A stretch of DNA of 64,000 nt from assembly GCF_030684185.1 (NCBI RefSeq), contig NZ_JAUXOY010000015.1:1-64000 (forward strand). The letters are read 5' to 3'. This DNA comes from Methylotenera sp. GTDB taxonomy: Bacteria > Pseudomonadota > Gammaproteobacteria > Burkholderiales > Methylophilaceae. The notes beneath the pieces were generated by a model. It did not search any database, was not told where the DNA came from, and saw nothing but the letters and a program-made list of their open reading frames with translations. Made by a program: the position numbers and the translations under genes. Shown here one piece after another: positions 45,176 through 54,575 of the stretch. Every line of letters begins with the position of its first letter. Within the stretch, counting starts at the first letter, position 1.

Positions 45176-47653
45176 TTAACGTTTACTGGTTCTTTTTGTG
45201 GATTTTCTTGATTGAGTAGGTTTAGGTGGATTTTTATCGCCGTTTTTGCTGGCGGATTTTGTCGAAGATTTAGCAGCAGTCTTTGACTTAGGCTTTGAAC
45301 CTAAAGTTAATCTCTCGCCAGTTTTTGTTGCTGGTTTCGTGCCAAACTTGTCTCCAAATTTCGTGGTAGATTTTACAGGTTTCTGTTCTCCGGCACGCAA
45401 CTTATCACCCACTGTGCTCTTACTAGAATTAACATCAATTTTATAATCTAATGAATTGATTTTATTAACTAATGTAAAATCAATTTTGGTTGTTTCTAAA
45501 TCTACACGCACTACTTTAATAGTCAGTCTGTCGCCTAAGCGATAACGTACACCTGTGCGCTCGCCTGCCATTTCATGTCGAGCCTTATCATAATGAAAGT
45601 AATCGTTACCCAACTCAGTAACATGCAATAAACCTTCCACATACACACCATCTAAAGCTACAAATAAGCCAAAACTGGTAACGCCCGCCACTGTACCTTC
45701 AAAGACTTCGCCAATTTTATCCTGCATGTAAAAACATTTCAGCCAATTGGTAACATCGCGCGTAGCATCATCAGCGCGGCGCTCTGTCATTGAGCATTGA
45801 ATACCGAGTTGGGTCCAGTCACCTGCTTTATATTTTTCGCCATTCAGCACCGCCTTAATAGCCCGATGAATTAATAAATCTGGATAGCGCCTTATGGGTG
45901 AGGTAAAGTGTGCATAAGCTTCATAAGCCAACCCGAAGTGACCGAGATTATCTGGGCTGTAAACTGCTTGCTGCATAGAACGTAGCAACACAGTCTGCAA
46001 TAACTGAGCATCTGGACGTTCTCTAATTTTGTCCAGCAACTTGCCATAATCTTTAGCATGCGGTTTATCACCGCCACCTACACCAAAACCAAACTCACCC
46101 ATAAAGGTACGCAGTAACTCAAGCTTTTCAGGCGTTGGCCCTTCATGAATACGATACAAGGCTGGATGCTCATTTGATTTAAGGAAGTCTGCAGCACACA
46201 CATTGGCGGCCAGCATGCATTCCTCAATCAATTTGTGCGCCTCATTCCTTTGGCTAGGAACGATACTATCGATTTTTCCCTGATCATTGAACACCATGAT
46301 GGTTTCTGATGTTTCAAACTCAATCGCACCGCGCTTCTCACGCTGAGTCAGCATCAACTTATAAACACTATTTAAATGCTGTAACTGTGGCATGAGCCAT
46401 GCATACTCTTGCGCCAGCTCACCTTGTGGATTCTGTAAAATTTCATGTACTTGGGTATAAGTCATGCGCGCTTTTGAGCGCATGACAGAAGGATAAAACT
46501 TGTACTGCTTAACAATTCCCAAGCCATCCACCTGCATATCGCATATCATGCACAGGCGTTCTACATCAGGATTAAGCGAGCATAAGCCATTTGATAACGC
46601 CTCTGGCAACATCGGAATCACGCGACGAGGAAAATACACAGAATTACCGCGATCGAACGCGCCTTTATCAAGCGCATCATTCGGTTTAACATAAAAGCTC
46701 ACATCGGCAATCGCCACCACTAGGCGCCAACCTTTGCCTTGCGGTTCTGCGTATACCGCATCATCAAAATCACGTGCCGTTTCACCGTCTATGGTAATTA
46801 GCGACATTTCACGGCAATCTATACGACCTTTATAATCGGCTGCTTGCACCAGTTTAGGATAAGCCTCTGCCTGCCTAGTAGCCTCGGCGCTGAATTCATG
46901 TGGCAGGTTATGTTTACGTAAAGCGATTTCAATTTCCATGCCGCTATCAGCATAGTTACCTAAAATCTCAACCACCTTACCCATAGGCTGTGCGTGCGCA
47001 GATGGTTGCTCAGTCAGCTCCACCATAACTACTTGACCAGCCTTAGCGCCCATATCCAAATGATATGGAATCAATATATCTAAATTGATACGCTTGTCTT
47101 CAGCGGCAACTATCGTGACGCCACTAGTTTGAACCACACGACCGACCAATTTTTGCGTGCGTCGCTCAAGCACTTCTACTATTTTACCTTCAGGACGACC
47201 CCTTCTATCCAAACCACTCATACGCACCATAGCGCGGTCGCCATGCATGACTTGTGACATCTCTTTAGGGCTTAAAAATAAGTCCTCACCATTACATTTA
47301 GTTTTATCATCAGGAATCAGAAAACCAAAGCCATCAGGATGCCCTTGTATCACGCCTGAAATCAAATCAAGCTTATCAGCAATACACAGCGCACCCTTTC
47401 TGTTTTTAATGATCTGCCCTTCACGCTCCATTGCATTAAGGCGCTTATTAAAGATCAGCCGTTCGTCCTCGCCAATATCCAGTAATAAGTAGAGCTGCTC
47501 CACACTTAATGGTACGCCCTGCTCGCTCATGGTCGTCAACACAAGCTCACGGCTCGGCAATGGCGTATCGTATCGACCGGCCTCTCGTTCCGCGTGTGGA
47601 TCACTACTTCTCTTATTTTGTTTTGTTTTGTTTTTATCGCTATTTTTTGTCAT
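45176..47653 (-). CDS. rnr: Ribonuclease R
   Basis: An 825-residue 3'-5' exoribonuclease. The order is an N-terminal winged-helix region (about 35-95), cold-shock domains (LDLISGVIQGHPDGFGFLIPD), the RNB catalytic domain (ITIDGETARDFDDAVYAE with the acidic metal site, DRGNSVYFPRRVIPMLP, FTSPIRRYPDLLIHR), an S1 domain (GEVFEGTVAGVTSFGLFVAL) and a long Lys-rich tail (about 735-825). It degrades structured RNA. The frame begins with TTG 47659, which is better spaced from AAAGG; ATG 47653 is the conventional choice. Confidence 0.95.
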   Translation of the reverse strand: MTKNSDKNKTKQNKRSSDPHAEREAGRYDTPLPSRELVLTTMSEQGVPLSVEQLYLLLDIGEDERLIFNKRLNAMEREGQIIKNRKGALCIADKLDLISGVIQGHPDGFGFLIPDDKTKCNGEDLFLSPKEMSQVMHGDRAMVRMSGLDRRGRPEGKIVEVLERRTQKLVGRVVQTSGVTIVAAEDKRINLDILIPYHLDMGAKAGQVVMVELTEQPSAHAQPMGKVVEILGNYADSGMEIEIALRKHNLPHEFSAEATRQAEAYPKLVQAADYKGRIDCREMSLITIDGETARDFDDAVYAEPQGKGWRLVVAIADVSFYVKPNDALDKGAFDRGNSVYFPRRVIPMLPEALSNGLCSLNPDVERLCMICDMQVDGLGIVKQYKFYPSVMRSKARMTYTQVHEILQNPQGELAQEYAWLMPQLQHLNSVYKLMLTQREKRGAIEFETSETIMVFNDQGKIDSIVPSQRNEAHKLIEECMLAANVCAADFLKSNEHPALYRIHEGPTPEKLELLRTFMGEFGFGVGGGDKPHAKDYGKLLDKIRERPDAQLLQTVLLRSMQQAVYSPDNLGHFGLAYEAYAHFTSPIRRYPDLLIHRAIKAVLNGEKYKAGDWTQLGIQCSMTERRADDATRDVTNWLKCFYMQDKIGEVFEGTVAGVTSFGLFVALDGVYVEGLLHVTELGNDYFHYDKARHEMAGERTGVRYRLGDRLTIKVVRVDLETTKIDFTLVNKINSLDYKIDVNSSKSTVGDKLRAGEQKPVKSTTKFGDKFGTKPATKTGERLTLGSKPKSKTAAKSSTKSASKNGDKNPPKPTQSRKSTKRTSKR

Positions 47654-47680
47654 TGACAAAGCTTACCTTTACTATAAAAT
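47653..47680 (+). promoter_or_regulatory. Sigma-70 promoter of tRNA-Leu, overlapping the rnr start
   Basis: A perfect TTGACA (47653-47658) and TAAAAT (47675-47680) are separated by 16 bp on the + strand, pointing to the tRNA 70 bp downstream. The -35 box overlaps the rnr start codon region on the other strand. Confidence 0.7.
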
Positions 47681-47749
47681 TCACCGCAACTATTATCCCA
47701 GCTAAAAAAACGGGATGTAAATGATATTAATCATTTTACCTAACTAGTT

Positions 47750-47834
47750 GCCCAGATGGCGGAATTGGTAGACGCGCATGGTTCAGGTCCATGTGCCTTC
47801 GGGTGTGGAGGTTCGAGTCCTCTTCTGGGCACCA
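47750..47834 (+). tRNA. tRNA-Leu (anticodon CAG)
   Basis: An 85-nt class II tRNA. The acceptor stem GCCCAGA pairs with TCTGGGC, the D arm has GGCGGAATTGGTAGACGC, and the anticodon stem CATGG/CCATG encloses TTCAGGT with CAG at 47784-47786. A variable arm (TGCCTTCGGGTG) and T arm GGTTCGAGTCC follow, and the 3' CCA is encoded. A tyrosine integrase gene follows about 90 bp downstream. Confidence 0.97.
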
Positions 47835-47922
47835 AATCATAAAATTATCTTTAAATTTCAAATGGTTATAAATAGATTTTGCTGCAATTTCATGGTGATC
47901 CATTCAAGTGATCCATTGTACT

Positions 47923-49299
47923 ATGAAACTAGCAAGCCATCTATGGCAAAGCCGTCACGGCATTTACTACATTAGATACACATATTGCGGTCTCGATATT
48001 AAGCGTAGCCTTAAAACCAGAGACCCATTGATTGCAAAGAGTTTTGCTTATAAACTCGGTATCAATATGACAAATCCAAATGACATTCTTGCCAAGCTCC
48101 TCAGTAATGAGATCAATACAAAAACCTGGTCGCTAAAAACTCCTGATTTAGAAATGCAGACCGATGGCACTGAAGAAGATCATTCGCGAGCGATGGAAGC
48201 GCTAGCACTGCTATTTCAAAACAAACATACTATTGCGAAAACCGACATCACACCAGTAGTTACTTCTAATCAATCTTGGACATTAGATCAATGCATTCAA
48301 GATTATCGTAGTGAACGAAACAGCTCAGTTAAACCCAGAACAAGGCAAGCTTGGGATACTGACTTTAGGCAATTAATTACTGGGCTTGATGCAGCTACAC
48401 ACATTGCAAATATTGGACCAGACCGATATGCAGCTTGGCGCATGGAAGCAGTTGATCTCCTAGCGCCTAGCAGTCAGGACACTAAAAATAATGTCTACAA
48501 AAACTTTTTTGACTGGTGCATAGAAAGAAAACGTTGTGCTATAAACCCGGTCGTTTCATTAAAGCTCAGTAAAAATATACGCGCCGAATTACAAATGGAA
48601 AGAGGAAAGGAGCGCTTCCCATATGATGTAAACGACCTAAACAAAATATTTGACTCCAAAGTTCGTACTGAAATAAAAAAACCCTGTCTGTATTGGATGC
48701 CCTTATTGGCTTTATATACCGGCGCACGTGCAGAAGAATTGGCTGCAATTGAAATCAATGACATCACTGAATATGAAACCGGTTTATGGCAGATGAGATT
48801 CAAAAAAGGCAAAACTATAGCTAGCCTACGTACTATCCCAATCCATCCTGAAATTATTAATGCAGGTTTTCTTGACTATGTGGATGACGTAAAAAGAAAA
48901 TGGCCAAATGCAGTTACTCTCTTCCCCTATATGAAGCCCGTTAAAGGTCGCCTAACTCATCGATTTAGTCAAGATTATGGACTGTTTAGAAATAATTTAG
49001 GCCTCTTGACTGGTAAAGACTTCCATTCTTTTAGAACAACACTGATTGGGTGTCTCATTAAAAATAAAGCACATCACGAAATTAAAAGAGCCTATGTTGG
49101 CCATGAGAATGAAGGAAAAAGAGATGAGCATGACAAATCATATGGTGATAAAACGCCATTCTCTGCTTCTGAAATAGCTACTGATATTTTTCCTAAAATT
49201 GATTATCAATATTCACATAAATTTGTTATGCCATCCCAGTCACCTTATAACAAAGGAAGATTCAACAGGTACTTTGACTCAGCTTTAAAAAGAGGCTGA
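47923..49299 (+). CDS. Tyrosine recombinase (phage/island-type integrase) next to tRNA-Leu
   Basis: A protein of about 458 residues. The N-terminal arm-binding and core-binding regions (QSWTLDQCIQDYRSERNS, VKPRTRQAWDTDF) precede the catalytic domain. Its Arg lies in YTGARAEELAAI (about 269), HSFR at about 368-371, GHE at about 393-395, and the nucleophile Tyr in DKSYGDK (about 405). All catalytic residues are present. The frame could begin at GTG 47908; neither start has a ribosome site. It points away from the tRNA 3' end, the typical arrangement for an element integrated there, but no cargo or distal attachment copy is visible. Confidence 0.85.
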   Translation: MKLASHLWQSRHGIYYIRYTYCGLDIKRSLKTRDPLIAKSFAYKLGINMTNPNDILAKLLSNEINTKTWSLKTPDLEMQTDGTEEDHSRAMEALALLFQNKHTIAKTDITPVVTSNQSWTLDQCIQDYRSERNSSVKPRTRQAWDTDFRQLITGLDAATHIANIGPDRYAAWRMEAVDLLAPSSQDTKNNVYKNFFDWCIERKRCAINPVVSLKLSKNIRAELQMERGKERFPYDVNDLNKIFDSKVRTEIKKPCLYWMPLLALYTGARAEELAAIEINDITEYETGLWQMRFKKGKTIASLRTIPIHPEIINAGFLDYVDDVKRKWPNAVTLFPYMKPVKGRLTHRFSQDYGLFRNNLGLLTGKDFHSFRTTLIGCLIKNKAHHEIKRAYVGHENEGKRDEHDKSYGDKTPFSASEIATDIFPKIDYQYSHKFVMPSQSPYNKGRFNRYFDSALKRG

Positions 49300-49451
49300 A
49301 AATCAGCGATTGAGGCTTCTTCAGTAAGGTAATATCTAATCAGAAACATTCTAGGGTGTAGACGTGTCTTGCAATCGCAAATAACGATAAGGTCACTTAC
49401 CTTAATCAGATAATTCCAACCACGATTGAAGCGGAAGGATGGCTCCCCACG

Positions 49452-49679
49452 CTATTTTTTGTTTTTTTTGTTAATTTCAATCCTTTTTTCACGCCATTCA
49501 GCAAGCTGTTCATCATCAAGTTCAAGTTGTATGGCTAAGGCCTCTATTGGCGTGAGCTTCTTGTCTTCCTCTCGCCGTGTTAGCTTTGCACGCATTCTAC
49601 TTTGCAAGCGTTCAACTTCTTCTTCAGATAAACTCTTTGCTTTCTCTAGATATTCTTCATTCGCTTTTTTGATTTTCAA
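49452..49679 (-). CDS. Small highly charged protein of unknown function
   Basis: A 75-residue protein rich in Lys, Glu and Arg, predicted all-helical, with EEVERLQSRMRAKLTRREEDKK and a PIEALAIQLELDDEQLAEWREKR segment that could form a coiled coil. AAAGGGG seven bases before the ATG supports expression. It lies between the integrase and HU genes on the opposite strand. The family is not recognised; it may belong to the integrated element or be a native small gene. Confidence 0.65.
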   Translation of the reverse strand: MKIKKANEEYLEKAKSLSEEEVERLQSRMRAKLTRREEDKKLTPIEALAIQLELDDEQLAEWREKRIEINKKNKK

Positions 49680-49919
49680 TGTTGCACCCCTTTAATACAG
49701 TCACTAAATTAAACAATATTAAGGCCAGTATAAGTTATTACATTTTTATTTTGTGTTACATTTTTATGAAAAAATCTTGGTTAAAATTGTTTGCTTAGCA
49801 CATGCCATTTATAATGACTTTAGCAATAGCACATTATCAGTAAAATAATTGACAGTAAAAGAAAATGCACTCAAAGTATCAGTGTTTTTACACAAATACT
49901 TACTAGGGGGAATAAAGTT

Positions 49920-50192
49920 ATGAATAAATCTGAATTGATTGACGCTATTGCAACAAGTGCTGGGCTTACAAAAGCTGATGCTGGCCGTGCTATTGATGCC
50001 ACTACCGCTGCAATTGCTGCTGCACTAAAAAATGGTGATGTAGTGACACTTGTTGGCTTTGGTACATTTAAAGTAACAGAACGCGCTGCGCGTACAGGCC
50101 GTAACCCACGTACAGGTGCTGAGCTTAAAATCGCTGCGCGTAAAGCGCCTGGCTTTACAGCTGGTAAAACATTGAAAGATTCAGTTAATTAA
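49920..50192 (+). CDS. hupB: HU family DNA-binding protein
   Basis: A 90-residue histone-like protein of full family length. It begins [21 protein letters not shown], with [11 protein letters not shown] and the DNA-binding arm [19 protein letters not shown], ending in [12 protein letters not shown]. It bends and compacts DNA as a dimer. An AGGGGG site precedes the ATG, and an intrinsic terminator follows. HU versus HU-beta naming is by similarity to the usual betaproteobacterial gene. Confidence 0.93.
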   Translation: MNKSELIDAIATSAGLTKADAGRAIDATTAAIAAALKNGDVVTLVGFGTFKVTERAARTGRNPRTGAELKIAARKAPGFTAGKTLKDSVN

Positions 50193-50214
50193 TTTCTGCG
50201 ATTGACTCAACGAC

Positions 50215-50240
50215 AAAGGGAGCTTTGCTCCCTTTTGTTT
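50215..50240 (+). terminator. Intrinsic terminator after HU
   Basis: A perfect 9-bp stem AAAGGGAGC/GCTCCCTTT with a TTT loop is followed by a T-rich run (TGTTT). It is located 22 bp after the HU stop. Confidence 0.9.
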
Positions 50241-50457
50241 ATTAAAGTAATGCTTAAGGTTACTTCTTAGAGTACCAACATCAGTTTTACTACCCCATCT
50301 CTTTGCAGCCTATCAGCATAGGTTAATCCTACTAATGATCTTTAAGTAATGAATCTGTAATAATTTAGGCATAGCATTTCATGCACATTGTAAATGTATT
50401 CAGTAATTAAAAATTTAATCACTGCTCATGCTTACAAGCTGTATATTTGGGGAAAAA

Positions 50458-52251
50458 ATGCCTTTACTTAGTCCATTAAAAAACATTAAAGGCACAACCG
50501 AAACTCTAAATGACATTATCAGTCAGCGAACGTTATCTAGTGTATTTCAACCAATCATTAACATCCAAAATGGAAATATACTCGGTCATGAAGGACTGAT
50601 AAGAGGTCCCGTGAATACCGATTTACACGCTCCCCTGAATTTATTCAAATTAGCAAAATCAAAGGGGCAAAACAAGGTCTGTGATTTAGAATTAGCAAGC
50701 TTAGAAATTGGGCTGGAATCATTTGCTAGATATTCATGTAAAAATAAAATATTTATTAATGTAAGCCCAGAATGTTTATTGCTTTTTGATGAAAACAAAG
50801 TTGTATCACTTGCTTATATCGAGAACCTTGGCTTAAATCCTAAAGATATCGTGCTGGAGCTAACAGAAAGCTCTCCTACATTTGATTACTCAACACTCTA
50901 TAAAGTAATAGAAAGTTATCGAAACGTTGGCTTCCAAATTGCACTGGATGATTTGGGTGAAGGCTATTCTAGCTTAAGGCTCTGGTCTGAGTTGCGGCCT
51001 GAGTATATCAAGATTGACAAGCATTTCATTCATGGAATCAATTTTGATCCGGTTAAACTGCAGTTTGTAAAATCTATTCAGCAAATAGCAGACAACTCAA
51101 GCACCAAGGTGATTGCAGAAGGTGTAGAGACGGAAGCAGAACTTGCGATAATCAAAGACTTAAATATCGAATTTTGCCAGGGCTATTTATTGGGTCATCC
51201 GAAACCTGAGCCTATTCATAAAGTATCAGAAAATATTGAGCACTTTTTTGCACGCAAGACGCTTAGCGTGTTTCCAAAAGCATCCGGATCATATAAACAA
51301 AGTAATCTAAAAAAATTATTAGTAAAGGTACCTTTTGTATCTACAAAAGCGACAAATGACGAAGTTTATGTATCATTTGATAGCAACCCAAAGTTATTTT
51401 CAATTCCAGTGGCTAAGGATGATATTCCTATTGGTCTAATCAGTCGGTCAAGCATGATAGATCGTTTTGTAAGACCCTATGGAAGAGAGTTGTACGGAAA
51501 AAAATCATGCGTTGAATTTATGGATGATAAACCTTTAATTGTTGATGCCAACATTACGTTCCATGCATTAAGTGATCTAATTACTCAAATGGAACCGCAT
51601 CATTTAACCAATGGTTTTATTATTACGGAAAACGGGAAATACATTGGATTAGGCAGCGGGCATGCGCTATTAAGAGAGATTACAGAAATGCAAATTAGCG
51701 CAGCGCGCTATGCTAACCCACTGACTTTATTGCCTGGCAATGTCCCCATTAACGAACACATAGATCGATTGTTGGAAAAGAAAAATATTTTTTGGGCATG
51801 CTATTGTGATTTAGACAACTTCAAACCTTTCAATGATGCCTATGGCTTTAGACATGGTGATCAGGTGTTGCAATTAGTTGGCGAAACTTTAACGAAATCT
51901 GTGGATGCCAATTTTGATTTTGTAGGCCATATTGGCGGTGATGACTTCATTTTAATATGCCAGAGCGAAGACTGGGAAGATCGGTGCAATTATATGCTTA
52001 AACATCTTGAGCAAACTATGCCAACCTTTTACAGTGAAGATGATCGAAAAATGGGAGGTATTAAAAATGAAGACAGGCAAGGAAATAAAACTTTTTATCC
52101 TTTTAGTACGCTATCCATTGGCGCAGTAAAAATTGATCCAGAACTGTTTCCAAGCCATTATGAAGTTGCTGCAGCAATGACCGTTGCAAAAAAAGAGGCT
52201 AAAAGAATTAGTGGGAATAGTTTATTTTATGAACGAAGATATCGAGAATAA
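50458..52251 (+). CDS. EAL-CBS-GGDEF protein (c-di-GMP signalling)
   Basis: A 597-residue cytoplasmic protein. An N-terminal EAL domain (about 25-245) shows HEGLIRG (EGL in place of EAL), ELTESS, DDLGEGYSSL, IKIDKHF, EGVETEAEL and CQGYLLG: metal-binding positions are kept. A middle region of CBS type (about 290-410; IPIGLISRSSMIDRF, GFIITENGKYIGLGS) follows. The C-terminal GGDEF (about 430-590) reads IGGDDF, an altered signature. The likely activity is phosphodiesterase with a regulatory or weak cyclase domain. GGGGA right before ATG 50458 sets the start; the frame extends to 50428. Confidence 0.88.
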   Translation: MPLLSPLKNIKGTTETLNDIISQRTLSSVFQPIINIQNGNILGHEGLIRGPVNTDLHAPLNLFKLAKSKGQNKVCDLELASLEIGLESFARYSCKNKIFINVSPECLLLFDENKVVSLAYIENLGLNPKDIVLELTESSPTFDYSTLYKVIESYRNVGFQIALDDLGEGYSSLRLWSELRPEYIKIDKHFIHGINFDPVKLQFVKSIQQIADNSSTKVIAEGVETEAELAIIKDLNIEFCQGYLLGHPKPEPIHKVSENIEHFFARKTLSVFPKASGSYKQSNLKKLLVKVPFVSTKATNDEVYVSFDSNPKLFSIPVAKDDIPIGLISRSSMIDRFVRPYGRELYGKKSCVEFMDDKPLIVDANITFHALSDLITQMEPHHLTNGFIITENGKYIGLGSGHALLREITEMQISAARYANPLTLLPGNVPINEHIDRLLEKKNIFWACYCDLDNFKPFNDAYGFRHGDQVLQLVGETLTKSVDANFDFVGHIGGDDFILICQSEDWEDRCNYMLKHLEQTMPTFYSEDDRKMGGIKNEDRQGNKTFYPFSTLSIGAVKIDPELFPSHYEVAAAMTVAKKEAKRISGNSLFYERRYRE

Positions 52252-52267
52252 TAAAATACTTATTTCT

Positions 52268-53305
52268 TTACTGAGGCGGCACTAAGAGCGATTGGTTTCT
52301 TAGTTTTTCAGCCAACTGTCTCGATTCATCTTTACGATGCTGTGCGTATTCTAATAAATCCTCCACCTTAGATGCTGATGGTAAAGCCGGGTCTAGTGGT
52401 AGTTGGGAAAGTTTTTCAAAGCTTTCTTCATAACGGTCACCTATAGCAGAATCAATTTCGCCTGCAAGTCCATCAAATGTGGAGCTACCCTGCTTGCTCT
52501 CATGCATAATTTCCAGCCAAGATCGATTGATTGCCTGGTCTTGTTGTAAAAATTCATCAATCTCCTTACGAATCAACATTTCGTCACTCCAACGGTATTT
52601 AGGTGCTGGAATATTCGAAATTAGCATCATGATTGATGCAATCATGATACAAGCAGAAGCTAAAGCGATCTTTTTTGGTAATACTCTTGCGGTGATTGAT
52701 TGTGCGAACATAACACTCGCCAAAATACCAGTAACAAATCCCCCAATATGGGCAGAATTGTCGATTCCAGGAATGATAAATCCCAATGCAATCGTAATTG
52801 AGGCAAAAGCTAATGCGCCCCAGAATAGCCAGCGGAACTCATGCGGGGCAAGTGATTTTCTTTCACGCCATAGAAAGGTAAGCAGCGCTCCATAAATACC
52901 GAATACTGCACCTGAAGCGCCACCGGATACGGCTGAATTGCCTTGAATAACGAGTGAGACCAAATTCCCTGCCAGCCCGCTCATGAAGTAGATGCCAACA
53001 AATCGAACGTGCCCATACATACGCTCGACTAGTTGTCCGGCATCCCAAAGTGCCCAAAGATTAAACACCAGATGCACCACGCCAAAATGCAGAAACATGG
53101 CACTACCTAGCCTCCACCATTCACCATCCTGCGTAGCTGGTCCAAAATTAGCCCCCCACGCAAGTTGCACGTTGTTAGGGGAGTGCCAGATACCTGCCCC
53201 ACCAACAATCATGGCTAAAAAAACCAGCACATTAGTGGCAATGAGCAACTTTGTAACCCATACCTTGGAAGTACGCTGCTTTAGCATTACATGAAGCGAT
53301 TGCAA
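52268..53305 (-). CDS. Rhomboid-family intramembrane serine protease
   Basis: A 345-residue membrane protein with six to seven helices. The catalytic Ser lies in SGGASGAVFGIYG (about 131) and His in DNSAHIGGFVTG (about 186); the HFGVVHLVFNLWAL loop-1 region matches rhomboids. A soluble C-terminal tail (about 235-345) is helical. The start is TTG 53305, since AGGAT lies seven bases upstream; the internal ATG 53287 has no ribosome site. It cleaves membrane-anchored substrates, unknown here. It follows the radical SAM gene on the same strand after 98 bp. Confidence 0.88.
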   Translation of the reverse strand: MQSLHVMLKQRTSKVWVTKLLIATNVLVFLAMIVGGAGIWHSPNNVQLAWGANFGPATQDGEWWRLGSAMFLHFGVVHLVFNLWALWDAGQLVERMYGHVRFVGIYFMSGLAGNLVSLVIQGNSAVSGGASGAVFGIYGALLTFLWRERKSLAPHEFRWLFWGALAFASITIALGFIIPGIDNSAHIGGFVTGILASVMFAQSITARVLPKKIALASACIMIASIMMLISNIPAPKYRWSDEMLIRKEIDEFLQQDQAINRSWLEIMHESKQGSSTFDGLAGEIDSAIGDRYEESFEKLSQLPLDPALPSASKVEDLLEYAQHRKDESRQLAEKLRNQSLLVPPQ

Positions 53306-53403
53306 ACAATATCCTAACGGTACAAAGAGTCTGACATTACACCTGAACAGCTTTGCAGGTAAAGCAATATGACCATTAGTAGCTGATCAATATCTGAAGC
53401 GAA

Positions 53404-54573
53404 TCAGTCTGTACGCAGCATGTCAGCAAGCTCAACTTCTGACAGAACCACTTCTGGTTCACGTCGTTTGAAAGTTATCTTATGCTCTGGCGCTGCACTT
53501 TCACGCAAATTACCCTGTAGCGGATCCTGCCCCACATCAAAGTGAGGCACATTGTCGATACAAATTGGCTTACCTAACATTGATTTAATCTTATTCTTTA
53601 CTACCCAGGCAGTTGGATGCTTGATGTATTTTTTCATTACTGGTGCGGCTGTACCTACCATCCAGCAATTTTTAGGACAAGTACGAACTAGACCGCGAAC
53701 TTTTTCCGCCTGTTCGCTGAACCAAATTTCGTCGAAAGTCTTTACATCACGGATATTGCCCATTGATTCTTTCCAATAGCGATCTTCCAAACCATTGCAC
53801 GGATAAACATCGCCATATGGCTCGATAAAGAAGTTAGCTGTACCAGCCTCGCAAGGCAGCATGCGCGGATTACCACGTATGTAATTGATGAGCCCTAAAT
53901 TAAAAAACGCGCGATACCAGCTTTTTGGGCTTTTATCTTTAAGTAACTCTTCCATGAGTTTGCGGAAGTTGTTAATCACCTCATCTTTGTTGGTAATTTC
54001 GTTATCTTCTTTATGGAAGTAGTAAGAGTTATGAAAAGAAGCAGTAGCGAATTCCAAGCCCATTTCTCTGGAAAGTTTGTACAGCCAAAGCATGTCTTCT
54101 GAGTTCTTATTCGATACCGTGCAGCCAAAACCAATATCTTTGATGCCCATCTCTTTCAGCGTTAAAAGTAATCTCATGGCTCGATCAAAACTGCCCTCAC
54201 GGCCACGTAAATCATCATTTTTTTGTGAAAGGCCTTCAATACTGACACGAATACCGATATTCGGAAATCGTTCAGCCATCTTAATAATACGATCTGTATG
54301 CCAACCAGAAGTAGAAATCACAATTCGAGGTGCTTTCTTGTACATTACCTCAACAATGTCTTCCAAATCACGTCTGACGAATGGCTCGCCACCTGTAATA
54401 TTCACAAACTTAAAGTTTGGCAGCATCTCCAGTTCTTTGGCGGTAATTTCGCGTTTGCTATCAGAAGGGTTTTCCCATATGTCGCACATCTTGCATTGCA
54501 TCTGGCAACGATATGTTGTAATTATTGAAACATCGGTTGGGTATGCCGCTCTGGTTTCCATTGCAGTTGCCAT
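53404..54573 (-). CDS. Radical SAM/SPASM-domain protein in exopolysaccharide locus 2
   Basis: A 389-residue enzyme. The radical SAM cluster motif is CQMQCKMC (C-x3-C-x2-C, about residues 22-29), then FVNITGGEPFVRRDL. A SPASM-like C-terminal region has Cys in LPCEAGTANFF, VYPCNGL and TCPKNCW, which could bind an auxiliary Fe-S cluster. AGGAG seven bases before ATG 54573 fixes the start. It follows the glycosyltransferase stop by two bases, so it is part of the polysaccharide operon. It may carry out radical modification of a sugar or of a peptide; the substrate is unknown. Confidence 0.87.
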   Translation of the reverse strand: MATAMETRAAYPTDVSIITTYRCQMQCKMCDIWENPSDSKREITAKELEMLPNFKFVNITGGEPFVRRDLEDIVEVMYKKAPRIVISTSGWHTDRIIKMAERFPNIGIRVSIEGLSQKNDDLRGREGSFDRAMRLLLTLKEMGIKDIGFGCTVSNKNSEDMLWLYKLSREMGLEFATASFHNSYYFHKEDNEITNKDEVINNFRKLMEELLKDKSPKSWYRAFFNLGLINYIRGNPRMLPCEAGTANFFIEPYGDVYPCNGLEDRYWKESMGNIRDVKTFDEIWFSEQAEKVRGLVRTCPKNCWMVGTAAPVMKKYIKHPTAWVVKNKIKSMLGKPICIDNVPHFDVGQDPLQGNLRESAAPEHKITFKRREPEVVLSEVELADMLRTD

Positions 54574-54575
54574 TA

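Noticed and set aside
49300-49451. Possible distal attachment site for the integrase
   Set aside because: No match to the 3' end of tRNA-Leu was found here or elsewhere in the window by eye.
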